Origin: an uncultured Oscillibacter sp.
GTDB lineage: Bacteria; Bacillota; Clostridia; Oscillospirales; Oscillospiraceae
DNA length: 52,700 nucleotides
NCBI GenBank assembly: GCA_910577405.1
Contig: CAJTMG010000006.1
Location: 66,483-119,182 of the forward strand
Direction: 5' to 3'
Notes under the pieces: generated by a model
The model's input: only the letters and a program-made list of their open reading frames with translations
Databases searched by the model: none
Told to the model about the DNA's origin: nothing
Translations under genes and position numbers: made by a program
Part shown: positions 23,890 to 32,697 of the stretch, piece by piece
Position numbering within the stretch: position 1 is the stretch's first letter
Layout of the letters: each line of letters starts with the position of its first letter

Positions 23890-26204
23890 GCCTTCTGGAA
23901 ATCAGCGCCTGCGGAACCGTCCTCATTCTTGTCGGAATGCTCCTGCGGCTCCGCCTGCCCAAGGACGCTTGTATGGTTGTCTGGTGGGGCGCGGTCCTCC
24001 GGCTCCTGATTCCTGTCCCCCTGCCCGCCCCCTGGAGCGTCTATTCCTTCCTCAAAGCCCTTGCTGTCAAGCCGGAACCGGTTCCCGCAGGGCCTCCGGT
24101 GATGGTCCTGACGCCGGCCGCAGCTCCACCTGTTCTGTCTGCCGCGCCGGTGGAAAATCTGGCCCCCATCCCCTTCCGGACTGTTCTCTGGATTGCGGGC
24201 GCGTTCTTGCTGGGGACCTGGTTCGCAGTCTCCTTCTTCCGTTGGCGGCGGCGGTTCCGGAGGGCTTCTAACGCTGATTCTCCCTTTCTGCGGCTTTGGA
24301 CAGAACGGCATCCCTGTATCCGCGTCCGGCTCTCTGACCAGGTCGACGCGCCCTTGACTTACGGCGTTTTCAGACCCGTGATCCTCCTGCCGGTCAATTT
24401 TCCCCTGGATGACGTACCTGCCCTGCGCTGCGTCCTTGCCCATGAAACCGTCCACATCCGGCGGCTGGACGGGCTTCTGAAACTCCTCCTTGCCGCCTGC
24501 CTGTGTGTTCATTGGTTCAATCCCGCCGTCTGGGTCCTCTACTCCTTCGCTAACCGGGATATGGAGCTGCGCTGTGATCAGTCCGCGCTCGCTTCCCTGG
24601 GGCCTGACGCAAAAACCCTTTACGCCCTTACCCTGCTCCGTATGGCTGAGCTTCGTAATCAGTCCGTGCCGTTTTGCAGCTCCTTCTGCGTCAACGGTAT
24701 GGAAGAAAGGATTCGCGCTGTTATGAAATTCAAAAAAACGTCCCTGCTTGTACTGTCCCTTACCATCGCGTTCGCCCTCTGCGTTACCGCCGTCTTTGCC
24801 GCCAACGCCTGGAATCCTCCCGCTGATTCCCCTGCCCTTTCCAATGACGCCCGCTCCGCTTTGCAGGATCTGAAAAACAGCATTCAGTTCGACGGCGGGA
24901 CCTTCCATTTTACAATCCCCACCGGGCTGAACGGCGGTTCCCGTTGGAATATCTGGATTTCCGGCCGGGTCCTTACTGCCGCCGATGAGGAATCCGGTAT
25001 GATTATGAGCGTCCATTACCTGGAAGAGGAAAGCGAACGGGGCGAATGGGTCTCCGGGAAAACTTACTCCTTTGAGACAGCGGACGCGGCCTATGATGAA
25101 CTGACCATGACCGCCGCTTACGGGGATGAGGATATTTCCGTTGACCTCACCCAGTTCCTGCCCGACAACCTGGCGCCTCTGGAGGTCCCTGAACTGCCGG
25201 AATCCAAAGCAAATGTCCCCGAAGACGCTGAGATGATCTGGCCTGTGGACAGCACGAAAATTAACTCCGGCTTTGGTGAACGTGCAACCCCCGGCGGCAA
25301 TGGCGTGACGGTTCATAACGGCGTAGATATCGACGCGGAAAAGGGCGCGCCTGTCTATGCGGGAATGGCTGGAACCGTCAAAGACGCTGGTTTTGACACA
25401 AAGGCCGGGAATTACGTCCTCCTGGACCATGGAAACGGCGTTGAAACATATTACAGCTCCTGTCATACGGTCCTTGTCAAAACCGGCGAGACCGTCCAGC
25501 AGGGACAGACCATCGCTGCCGTTGGTCAAAGCGGGATGTCCACCGGTCCCCATCTGCATTATGAAATCCGGAAATATGGAGAATCACAGGACCCTACAAT
25601 CTTGACCACATTCTATCCCGCGGATACGCCAGCGGAAGAAGAACCCCTTCTGGCTGAAACAGACGGAACAGTATTGTACGCTTACCAGCCGGAACGGGAC
25701 AATTTCTACACGCTGGTTCTGAACGGCGCCGACGGCAGAGAATATACCTATGTCAATTGCCGCAGTCTGCAAGTAAAGCGCGGAGACGTTGTAAAGGCCG
25801 GCAGCGTCCTTGGCACAATGGATAAATGCCTGATAATAAAGAGCGTAAAAGCCAATCCCGCGCAGCAGGCAGAAAAAGCCGCGGAATTGGAAGCTCTGGC
25901 AAAAGAATATCTGGTGGACGGCGATTATCCCCGGAACAGGAACGGGCAGACCTACGCCCCGAATGAAAGCCTGACCGCTGTCGTGGGATATCCGCCGGAC
26001 CTGGTGAGCGGGATTGCTGACAATGGCCAGAAAGGGTATATTCCCCTGAAAGAACTGAACGGCGGGTCGCGTCTGATGTGGGGTTCCTGGAAGACTCATA
26101 CCGACCCGTCCGCCACGGAAGACCGCAGTATTCCCGTTTACGACGAAGCGGGCGACGTGATCGGCGAGTGCCTTATCCGCGCGGGCAATGCTTCCAATAA
26201 TTGA
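23886..26204 (+). CDS. BlaR1-like M56 membrane protease fused to an M23 peptidase domain
   Basis: 772 residues. The N-terminal part has membrane helices and an M56 peptidase site CVLAHETVHIRR (H186, E187, H190), then a fourth helix near residues 285-307. The part outside the membrane does not have the penicillin-binding domain of BlaR1. It has an M23/LytM peptidase domain with the zinc motif HNGVD (H477, D481) and HLHYE (H556, H558). A second similar beta barrel without these histidines follows (about 585-650: TDGTVLYAY, VKRGDVVKAGSVLG). So the sensor probably binds or cuts peptidoglycan cross-bridges, and its signal releases the BlaI repressor. The ATG at 23886 overlaps the blaI stop. Confidence 0.87.
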   Translation: MSLLEISACGTVLILVGMLLRLRLPKDACMVVWWGAVLRLLIPVPLPAPWSVYSFLKALAVKPEPVPAGPPVMVLTPAAAPPVLSAAPVENLAPIPFRTVLWIAGAFLLGTWFAVSFFRWRRRFRRASNADSPFLRLWTERHPCIRVRLSDQVDAPLTYGVFRPVILLPVNFPLDDVPALRCVLAHETVHIRRLDGLLKLLLAACLCVHWFNPAVWVLYSFANRDMELRCDQSALASLGPDAKTLYALTLLRMAELRNQSVPFCSSFCVNGMEERIRAVMKFKKTSLLVLSLTIAFALCVTAVFAANAWNPPADSPALSNDARSALQDLKNSIQFDGGTFHFTIPTGLNGGSRWNIWISGRVLTAADEESGMIMSVHYLEEESERGEWVSGKTYSFETADAAYDELTMTAAYGDEDISVDLTQFLPDNLAPLEVPELPESKANVPEDAEMIWPVDSTKINSGFGERATPGGNGVTVHNGVDIDAEKGAPVYAGMAGTVKDAGFDTKAGNYVLLDHGNGVETYYSSCHTVLVKTGETVQQGQTIAAVGQSGMSTGPHLHYEIRKYGESQDPTILTTFYPADTPAEEEPLLAETDGTVLYAYQPERDNFYTLVLNGADGREYTYVNCRSLQVKRGDVVKAGSVLGTMDKCLIIKSVKANPAQQAEKAAELEALAKEYLVDGDYPRNRNGQTYAPNESLTAVVGYPPDLVSGIADNGQKGYIPLKELNGGSRLMWGSWKTHTDPSATEDRSIPVYDEAGDVIGECLIRAGNASNN

Positions 26205-26210
26205 ACGAAT

Positions 26211-26240
26211 GGCCGTCTCTGCTTGGGGGCGGCCTTTCTT
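26211..26240 (+). terminator. Terminator of the blaI-blaR operon
   Basis: GGCCG and CGGCC pair around a 14-base loop and are followed by TTTCTT. Placed just after the stop codon. Confidence 0.6.
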
Positions 26241-26259
26241 CTGCCCTTTTACGCACAGC

Positions 26260-26306
26260 AAAACGGGGCACGCACAGACCTGTTCCTGACTGTCATGCCC
26301 CGTTTT
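26260..26306. terminator. Bidirectional terminator between convergent genes
   Basis: AAAACGGGGCA and TGCCCCGTTTT form a perfect 11-base stem with A- and T-ends on both sides. It serves the blaR-like gene from the left and the GH18 gene from the right. Confidence 0.85.
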
Positions 26307-26329
26307 CCTGTCCGGGATGCTTTATGAGA

Positions 26330-27946
26330 TTATTTGTGAGCAATTTCGTCCTTCATCTCCAGAAAGCGGCAGAGCAGAACGGCGGTCTGTGCTCTTGTGG
26401 CGGAACCGTTGGGGTCCAGACGGCCATCCGAACGCCCCTGCATGATCCCCGCCCCCAATGCCCAGCGGAGCGGTTCCCGGGCGTACTCGCTGACCTGGCC
26501 TTCATCCGGGAAGCCCCGCAGACTGGCCCGGCGTCCGTTGTCCCAGCCCTCCCCCGCCGCGTACCGGTGCAGTGCTGCCGCAAACTGCTGACGGCTCACA
26601 GGCTGATTGGGCCGGAACGTGCCGTCGGCGTAGCCCTGCAATATCCCCCGCTCCTCCGCCCAGGCCGCCGCTTCAGCACAATAAGCGTCCGGGGCTATGT
26701 CGGTGAAGGGCGTTCCGCTGGCCGATGGTCTTCCGGCTATGCGGTGGAGTATGGCCGACAGCTGTCCCCGGGTGACCGTACGCTCAGGGGCAAAACGTCC
26801 GCCGCCTACGCCCTGCATGATACCAGCGGCGGACAGGGAAGTTACCGCGTCCGCATACCAGGCGTCGGGAGGCACGTCATAGAATACGCCCTCCGTCAGC
26901 GCCGCCTGTACCAGCTCCCCCGCCCGGTCCTGGGACAGCTCCCAAAAACCCACGCCGCCCAAGCCTCGTTTCCGGGCCAAGGCTCCCTTTGCCGCCGCGG
27001 ATTCCGGATCGTCGTATGTAATGAACTGCCCGCCGCCTGTGAGATAGGGAACCTGTGCCGCCGCGTCCTGTTTCTTTTGCAGTACCGGCAGATAGTCCCG
27101 TTTCAGCACGTCGTAGGGGACCGATTTCGCGGAGGAAAACGGCTGATTCAGACCGGACGCGCCCTGAAATATGTAGCCGTACAGCGGAATGCCCAGGACC
27201 AGCTTTTCTGCCGGAACGCCCTGCCGTATCCAGGCAGTTATGGCGGCGTCCGCACCGTCGAGAGGGGCGTTGTGTCCTGTGCGGCTGTCCCAAGGGCCGC
27301 TGAAATCGTAGGCCATCAGAAAAATATGGTCCACCAGCTCCGAAACCGCCTTGGGTTCAATGCAGTTCAGATAGCCCGTCCCCGCGCCGCCCGCTATGGT
27401 CAGACGGTAGCGCTTTCCATCCTGAAGGCTCTGACAGTCCAGCTTTTCCCGGATAGCCTTCAATAAAAGCGTGAAATTCTGTTTGTCCTGTGGCCTGTGG
27501 GTCACCCCCGCCGCGCCGCCGGATACCGGGTACTCCCAATCCAGGTCCACGCCGTTCAGTCCCAGTTCCAGAATCAGGTCCAGACAGCTTTGGGCAAACC
27601 GTTCCCGGCTGGCTGGACTGGCGGCGGCGTCCGAAAAACCGGCGGAACCGTCCCAGCCCCCTGCCGACAGGATGATTTCAGGCCCCTTCAGTCCTACCAG
27701 CGCCCGGAGCTTCGTTCGGTCCCGCTCCGTTACCGTTACCCGGCCGTCCTCTATGCTGGCAAAGGCGTAATTGATCTGCGTCAGACCCTCCGTCCGCAGC
27801 TTCTCCACCGGCCAGCCCTGCGATTCCGCCCAGCTTGGATAGTATCCTGCCACTATGCTCCCTGCCGCTGGCCCCGCCTTCGCCGCAGGTATCGTCAGTA
27901 AAACCAGCAGCGCTGCCAGCAGACAAATCCCCCATCGTTTCCACAT
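26330..27946 (-). CDS. Secreted GH18 chitinase-like protein with three SLH domains
   Basis: 538 residues. A signal peptide (WKRWGICLLAALLVLLTIPA, cut probably after AKA near residue 24) leads into a glycosyl hydrolase family 18 barrel: VAGYYPSWA, ILSAGGWDG and the catalytic NGVDLDWEYP, with acid/base E138. The first Asp of the usual DGxDxDxE motif is Asn here. From about residue 350 on, three S-layer homology domains follow (each with a W/Y-A...GI-QG...F-P...R pattern), which bind secondary cell-wall polymer. It is therefore a surface-anchored enzyme that may act on chitin or on peptidoglycan. GGAGGCCGGGT precedes the start. Confidence 0.93.
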   Translation of the reverse strand: MWKRWGICLLAALLVLLTIPAAKAGPAAGSIVAGYYPSWAESQGWPVEKLRTEGLTQINYAFASIEDGRVTVTERDRTKLRALVGLKGPEIILSAGGWDGSAGFSDAAASPASRERFAQSCLDLILELGLNGVDLDWEYPVSGGAAGVTHRPQDKQNFTLLLKAIREKLDCQSLQDGKRYRLTIAGGAGTGYLNCIEPKAVSELVDHIFLMAYDFSGPWDSRTGHNAPLDGADAAITAWIRQGVPAEKLVLGIPLYGYIFQGASGLNQPFSSAKSVPYDVLKRDYLPVLQKKQDAAAQVPYLTGGGQFITYDDPESAAAKGALARKRGLGGVGFWELSQDRAGELVQAALTEGVFYDVPPDAWYADAVTSLSAAGIMQGVGGGRFAPERTVTRGQLSAILHRIAGRPSASGTPFTDIAPDAYCAEAAAWAEERGILQGYADGTFRPNQPVSRQQFAAALHRYAAGEGWDNGRRASLRGFPDEGQVSEYAREPLRWALGAGIMQGRSDGRLDPNGSATRAQTAVLLCRFLEMKDEIAHK

Positions 27947-28114
27947 ACCCGGCCTCCCCTTTCCAGAATGTCAGTCTAACGGTATTGTACCAGCCAGCCG
28001 TTCCGTCAGGCAAGACAAAAATTCTGGAAATTTGTTGGAAACCAAGATTCCGCGTTCTTTTTCCGGCAAACTGTTCTCTTTCCCGCGCCTCGGGGGACTT
28101 GCGGGGGGCGTTCC

Positions 28115-29167
28115 TTAATGCCGGCGGCGGTTCAGCATCCGGCGGCCCCGGACGAGCATGGGCAGGGCGTACAGAAGCAGAAAGCCCCAGCAGACCGTCC
28201 CGTAACCCCTCGACACCAACCCCGTCAGTCCCAGGGAGGACGCCGCCATGCCCGCAATCGTTACCAGCACCGTAATCACTGCCCGGCGGACGGTTCTGTA
28301 TTGGCCTCCTGTGACGGAAAACCGGTCCGCCGCAGCCTTTACAAACCCCGCGCCGGTTTCAATCAGCGTGCCGAACAGTACAATCTGAAACAGCAGCGCA
28401 AGCCAGGGCAGGTTCAGCAGATCAAACAGATAGCCTACCGGAGACGTTTGCCCCACGGCGCAGCGGAGATCGCAGGCCATGGCAAGCAGCAGCAGCAAGG
28501 CCGGCGCCGTCCCCAGCAGCCCAGCCAGCGCGCCCCGGAGAAGGCAGTCCCGGCGGCTTGCGGCGTCCCGGACCGTGTACAGGACGATAGGGATGCAAAC
28601 CAGATTGTACCCGGCGTATTGCAGACCTGAGGGCAACCAGCCAGTACCGATCTCACGGCGGGCGAATTCCGCGGATATGCCGTCGCCGAACCGCAGGAAC
28701 ACCGTCAGCAGAAACAGCAGGTATACCCCGTACAGCACGTAGGACCAGACGGAAAAGGCTTTCTCCACCGCTTCCGTTCCCCATAACACCAGCAGAATCG
28801 TGCCGCAGGATACCGCTGCCGCTCCCCAGACGCTTCCCGTAATCTGCACCGCCGTGGCGTTCACTACCCCCAGGACAATCAGGGTCATAGCGGCGTAGCA
28901 GAGGTCGTAGAACAGCGCCCAGGGGCCCAGAAGGAGCGTCAGCATGGAACCATAGTCCCAGGCCCGGAAAACCCGCGCAAAGTCGAAGGACAGCCCGCAC
29001 AGCACCCCCCACACCAATGCCGTCACGCCTAACCCCAGCAGCCCGCCCCATAGACCCTGACGGCCAAAATACCGCCCGATCTCCGCGCCTGTGCCATAGC
29101 CGCCGCCTACCAGTACCGATTGGAACACCAGCCCCGGCAGAATTACCCGCTTCCAGTCCCGCTTCAT
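28115..29167 (-). CDS. YkvI-like APC-fold membrane transporter
   Basis: 350 residues with about ten membrane helices. The start VILPGLVFQSVLVGGGYGTG, with its glycine-rich unwound helix followed by AEIGRYFG, resembles the first helix of YkvI-family and other LeuT/APC-fold carriers for amino acids or similar solutes. No substrate can be assigned. The ATG at 29167 follows AGGGGGGACG; an upstream in-frame start lacks such a site. Downstream, between this gene and the GH18 gene (27947-28114), I see no clear terminator, only a possible GH18 promoter and the inverted repeat TTCCAGAAT / ATTCTGGAA (27961-28029). Confidence 0.75.
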   Translation of the reverse strand: MKRDWKRVILPGLVFQSVLVGGGYGTGAEIGRYFGRQGLWGGLLGLGVTALVWGVLCGLSFDFARVFRAWDYGSMLTLLLGPWALFYDLCYAAMTLIVLGVVNATAVQITGSVWGAAAVSCGTILLVLWGTEAVEKAFSVWSYVLYGVYLLFLLTVFLRFGDGISAEFARREIGTGWLPSGLQYAGYNLVCIPIVLYTVRDAASRRDCLLRGALAGLLGTAPALLLLLAMACDLRCAVGQTSPVGYLFDLLNLPWLALLFQIVLFGTLIETGAGFVKAAADRFSVTGGQYRTVRRAVITVLVTIAGMAASSLGLTGLVSRGYGTVCWGFLLLYALPMLVRGRRMLNRRRH

Positions 29168-29275
29168 GCACGTCCCCCCTAAATTTGGATTCCTGTCCAC
29201 CCTATGCGGCGGTTTTGGATTTATACCATAACGGGATTCCAGATAAGCGGCGGGAATTCCGGGACCGTTTGGGCA

Positions 29276-29304
29276 TTGCCGGGAAAAGCGTTCCGTGATA
29301 TAAT
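29276..29304 (+). promoter_or_regulatory. Probable promoter of the threonine ammonia-lyase gene
   Basis: TTGCCG, 17 bases, TATAAT. In the leader, CAGATTT and AAATCTG (about 29317-29357) could pair as a hairpin; I see no full attenuator. Confidence 0.6.
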
Positions 29305-29380
29305 GTCGGCAGTTTCAGATTTTTGCTCAACTCCCTTATCGTTTTGAAATCTGCCCATTATCTGGAAAGGAAGGCGGTTT

Positions 29381-30571
29381 ATGCTGACATTTGAGATGAT
29401 CCTGGAGGCCCGGGAAGCGCTTGCGGGCGTGGCGCGGGTGACCCCTCTGCATCCGGTGCCCAAGTTCGGGAAGGACGTGTACATCAAAGCCGAAAATCTA
29501 CAGCTTACGGGAGCATTCAAGCTCCGGGGGGCCTACAACAAAATACGCTCCCTTTCGCCGGAGGAGGCTGCAAGAGGTGTGATCGCCTGCTCCGCCGGGA
29601 ATCATGCCCAGGGGATTGCCCTCAGCGCGGCCAAGCTGGGTATCCGGTCCGTGATCTGTATGCCCGCCGGCGCGCCCATCAGCAAGGTGGAGGCTACCAA
29701 GGGCTACGGCGCGGAGGTCGTTCTGGTGCCCGGTGTGTACGACGACGCCGCCAGAGAAGCCGAACGCCTTTGTCACGCGGAGGGCTACACCTTTGCTCAT
29801 CCCTTCAACGACCCGCTGGTGATTGCAGGACAGGGGACCATCGGGCTGGAAATCCTGGAGCAGCTTCCGGAGGTGGAACAGGTGGTGGTTCCCATCGGCG
29901 GCGGCGGGCTGATCGGCGGCATCGCGCTGGCCGTCAAGGAAAAGAAGCCCTCCTGCCGGGTGATCGGCGTGCAGGCGGAGGGCGCGGCGTCTATGTATCG
30001 CTCCCTCCAGATGGGCCGCCCCAAAACCCTTACCAGCGTCCGGACCATTGCCGACGGGATTGCGGTCAAGCGGCCTGGGGACCGTACTTTCGCCCTTTGC
30101 CGGGAGTTCGTGGATGAAGTCGTCACCGTCTCAGAGGACGAGATTGCTTCCGCGATTCTGGCCCTGATGGAGGAACAGAAAACCGTTGCCGAGGGCGCGG
30201 GCGCTGCCTCGGTCGCCGCCTGCATGTTCGGCCGGACGCCTGTGGATGGCCGGAAAACGGTCTGCGTTGTCTCCGGCGGCAATGTGGATGTGACAACTCT
30301 CTCCCGGGTCATCACCAAGGGCCTCTCCAAAGCCGGGCGCCTGGTGGAACTGACCACCAAAGTCACCGATAAGCCCGGAAGCCTCTGGCATATGCTCCAG
30401 GTGGTGGCGGACAGCGGCGCGAATATCATCAGCATCAACCATAACCGGGAAGATAAGGAAACCGAGGTCTCCGCCTGCGTGGTCACTATGGTCCTGGAAA
30501 CCCGCGACCAGAATCATGTGGATTCCCTCCGCCGCGAGCTCTCTGCCCGTGGGTATCTGACGCGGAATTAA
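29381..30571 (+). CDS. ilvA: Threonine ammonia-lyase
   Basis: PLP enzyme that turns threonine into 2-oxobutanoate and ammonia. 396 residues. The PLP lysine is in QLTGAFKLRGAYNK (K47), the phosphate-binding loop is VPIGGGGLIGGIAL near residue 170, and CVVSGGNVDV near 300 closes the catalytic domain. A C-terminal ACT domain (about 322-396, GRLVELTTKVTDKPGSL) suggests allosteric control. The size and single ACT domain fit the form often named ilvA or tdcB in Clostridia; which role it plays (isoleucine synthesis or threonine catabolism) cannot be told. GGAAAGGAAGGCGG precedes the start. Confidence 0.95.
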   Translation: MLTFEMILEAREALAGVARVTPLHPVPKFGKDVYIKAENLQLTGAFKLRGAYNKIRSLSPEEAARGVIACSAGNHAQGIALSAAKLGIRSVICMPAGAPISKVEATKGYGAEVVLVPGVYDDAAREAERLCHAEGYTFAHPFNDPLVIAGQGTIGLEILEQLPEVEQVVVPIGGGGLIGGIALAVKEKKPSCRVIGVQAEGAASMYRSLQMGRPKTLTSVRTIADGIAVKRPGDRTFALCREFVDEVVTVSEDEIASAILALMEEQKTVAEGAGAASVAACMFGRTPVDGRKTVCVVSGGNVDVTTLSRVITKGLSKAGRLVELTTKVTDKPGSLWHMLQVVADSGANIISINHNREDKETEVSACVVTMVLETRDQNHVDSLRRELSARGYLTRN

Positions 30572-30601
30572 AGAGCCGTTTATCCGTCCGAAAACAGCAA
30601 A

Positions 30602-30645
30602 GAGTCAGGAACGCCGCAGAACACGGTCAATTCCTGACTCTTTTC
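30602..30645. terminator. Terminator between convergent ilvA and the Dabb gene
   Basis: GAGTCAGGAA and TTCCTGACTC pair perfectly and are followed by TTTTCGTTTT on the plus strand. The minus strand also shows a short T run, so it may act in both directions. Confidence 0.85.
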
Positions 30646-30649
30646 GTTT

Positions 30650-30931
30650 TCAGATTACATAGTCAACCGCTGTCCTGTCCTCGCGGATGGATTTGCAGAG
30701 GGCGGAGACGGCTTTGTGACGGGGGTCGTTCTTATAGGCTTCCAGGGCTTCCAGACTCTCAAAGGTGCTTACCAGTACCGCGTCATAATTCCCCGGCCCT
30801 ACGTTTACGGCTGTCTCGCTGGAAAGAAGCTCCGGAATCACGCCCTGCAATCCCCGGAGGCCGTCCAGAAATTCCGCCTGCTCCTTCTCCGTGCCCGGAC
30901 GGAATTTCCACATCACAATATGTCTGATCAC
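30650..30931 (-). CDS. Dabb-domain (stress-responsive A/B barrel) protein
   Basis: 93-residue dimeric alpha/beta-barrel protein. It begins IRHIVMWKFRPGTEKE, the typical Dabb opening with the central His/Trp, and continues with LVSTFESLEALEAYKNDPRH, the typical second half. Members of this family have diverse or unknown functions. The GTG at 30931 is chosen because AAGGAGGACGC precedes it and the fold begins there. It lies 10 bases after the aminotransferase gene, so both are probably co-transcribed. Confidence 0.88.
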   Translation of the reverse strand: MIRHIVMWKFRPGTEKEQAEFLDGLRGLQGVIPELLSSETAVNVGPGNYDAVLVSTFESLEALEAYKNDPRHKAVSALCKSIREDRTAVDYVI

Positions 30932-30941
30932 AGCGTCCTCC

Positions 30942-32147
30942 TTACTGTCTGCCGTTCTTCCGGTTGTACGCCGCAATCCCCAGCCCCAGCAGTTCAATGG
31001 CCCGGGCCAGCTCCGCCGGGTTGGTCACGTAGGCAATCCGGATTTCATTCAGGCCCTTCCCCGGCGTGGCATAGAAACCCTGCCCAGGCGCGTACATCAC
31101 CGTTTCGCCCTTGTCCTCAAACTCCTGAAGCAGAAAATATTGCAGCTTCTCCGCGTCGTCTACCGGCAGGGAGGCCATGATGTAGAACGCTCCTTCCGGA
31201 TGGCTGTAGGAGACGCCGGGGATTTTCTCCAGGCCCTCCACCACGGCGTCCCGGCGGCGGCGGTATTCCGTCTGCACCTCCTGACAGTAGGCGGGGGTCA
31301 TGGAACGGTACAGCGCCGCCGCTCCCGCCTGGTCCAAAGTCGCGGCGCAGAGACGGCCCTGGCAGATTTTCATGGCCTGGGAAATCAGATGTTGATTCCT
31401 GGAAATCAGCGTCCCAACCCGCGCGCCGCAGGAAGAGAAACGCTTGGACACAGAATCGATCACCACCACATTTTCTGCCCCGTCTTCGTATTTCAGCATG
31501 GAATGCAGGGCTTCGCCGCTGTAGACAATTTCACGGTAGACCTCGTCGGAGATCAGGAACAGGTCCCGCTCCCTGGCGATATCCAGCAACAGACGGGCTT
31601 CCTCCTCCGTCAGCACCGCGCCGGTGGGATTGCCGGGGTTCGTGACAAGAATCGCCCGGGTCTTCGGTCCGATCAGCGGCTCGATGCGCTCCCGGCTGGC
31701 AAAGCGGTAGCCTTCCTCCGGGCTGGTGGGAATGGGACGGATCGCCCCGCCGATGGCCCCGGTGAAGGTGGCGTAGTTGGGATAGAAGGGCTCCGGCACC
31801 AGGATTTCGTCCCCCTCGTCCAGCACGCAGGTCAGGGCCAATTGCAGCGCCTCACTGCCGCCGAACGTGGCCAGAATGTCACCCAGCGCCAGTTCCACGC
31901 CCAGGGTCTTGTAATAATCCCGCACGGCCTTCAGATAGACGTCTGCCCCGGCGGAAGGCGCGTAGGCCAGCACGTCTTCTTCAAAATTCCGCACGGCGTC
32001 AAAGAAGGCCGCGGGGGTGGCAATGTCGGGCTGCCCGATGTTCAAATGAAGCACTTTGCGGCCCTTTGCTTCCGCCTCCACCACATAGGGATGGAATTTG
32101 CGGATGGGGGAAAGAGCGCACGCCTCTATCCTGGTGGAAAGTTTCAT
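30942..32147 (-). CDS. Class I/II pyridoxal-phosphate aminotransferase
   Basis: 401 residues, fold type I. Landmarks: LHLNIGQPDIATP at the N-terminus, TFGGSEALQLALTCV (PLP phosphate binding), VTNPGNPTGAVLTEEE, ISDEVYREIVYSGE, the Schiff-base lysine in VIDSVSKRFSSCGARVG near residue 236, and RIAYVTNP with the substrate-binding Arg near the C-terminus. It resembles AspC/Ala-type aminotransferases of Clostridia; the amino acid substrate is not clear. GGAGGCAGGC precedes the start. Promoter at 32223-32250. Confidence 0.92.
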   Translation of the reverse strand: MKLSTRIEACALSPIRKFHPYVVEAEAKGRKVLHLNIGQPDIATPAAFFDAVRNFEEDVLAYAPSAGADVYLKAVRDYYKTLGVELALGDILATFGGSEALQLALTCVLDEGDEILVPEPFYPNYATFTGAIGGAIRPIPTSPEEGYRFASRERIEPLIGPKTRAILVTNPGNPTGAVLTEEEARLLLDIARERDLFLISDEVYREIVYSGEALHSMLKYEDGAENVVVIDSVSKRFSSCGARVGTLISRNQHLISQAMKICQGRLCAATLDQAGAAALYRSMTPAYCQEVQTEYRRRRDAVVEGLEKIPGVSYSHPEGAFYIMASLPVDDAEKLQYFLLQEFEDKGETVMYAPGQGFYATPGKGLNEIRIAYVTNPAELARAIELLGLGIAAYNRKNGRQ

Positions 32148-32222
32148 ATCCTGCCTGCCTCCTTACAATTTGATAAATAGAACAAAAATATGTCCGGTTC
32201 TCTGAAAAAGATTGGCCTGTCT

Positions 32223-32250
32223 ATTGTAACATTCCCGCGCCCTTTGTCAA
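32223..32250 (-). promoter_or_regulatory. Probable aminotransferase promoter
   Basis: Minus strand TTGACA, 16 bases, TACAAT, about 75 bases before the start codon. Confidence 0.65.
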
Positions 32251-32416
32251 ACGCTTTTCCGAAAATCGGCGTTTTGCCCGACTTTGGCTTAAACAGAACG
32301 GGCAAAGCTGTTGAAAACGCGCAAAAATCTTCCCCTTTTCTGCCGGACATCTGGAAATCTGTCCCGGCGTTTCCCTTGGGAGGCTGTAAAAAATAAGGGA
32401 AATTTGCGGGAAGCAG

Positions 32417-32444
32417 TTGACATTTTCAAAATCCTTTATATAAT
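32417..32444 (+). promoter_or_regulatory. Promoter of the lysine riboswitch / NhaC transcript
   Basis: TTGACA, 16 bases, TATAAT: consensus boxes directly before the riboswitch. Confidence 0.8.
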
Positions 32445-32453
32445 AGGTGAAAG

Positions 32454-32620
32454 CATGATAGAGGCGCGGAGGTCAAGAGTACCGAACCCCAGAGACAGGC
32501 GCGGGGCGCGGGAAAGGGGCGTCCGCCGAGGTTCCGCCGTTCCTGCCTGGAGGGAGACGGGGCCGGGACGCGGGAGAATATCCCACGGACTGTCACCTTT
32601 CGGGGTGGAGCGCTGTCGTG
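32454..32620 (+). promoter_or_regulatory. Lysine riboswitch (L box)
   Basis: The RNA has the conserved L-box blocks in order: AGAGGCGCGGAGGUCAAGAG-UA, GGAAAGGGGCGUCCGCCGA, and ACGGACUGUCAC. Closing stem P1 forms between AUGAUAG (32455-32461) and CUGUCGU (32613-32619) with G-U pairs. A consensus promoter stands before it and an intrinsic terminator after it, so lysine would cause early termination. It controls the NhaC-family carrier that follows. Confidence 0.92.
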
Positions 32621-32645
32621 GATTCATGCAGGGTGTGTTTGTGTG

Positions 32646-32679
32646 AAGTCATGGCAGAGGGTCATGACTTTAATTTTTT
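32646..32679 (+). terminator. Riboswitch-controlled terminator
   Basis: AAGTCATG and CATGACTT pair and are followed by TAATTTTTT. Located between the L box and the start codon, the expected place for an attenuation terminator. Confidence 0.85.
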
Positions 32680-32697
32680 GTTGGGAGCGTGTACTTT

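Noticed and set aside
23691..25559. 622-codon frame on the minus strand
   Set aside because: Antisense to the BlaR1-like gene, whose M56 and M23 motifs are clear.
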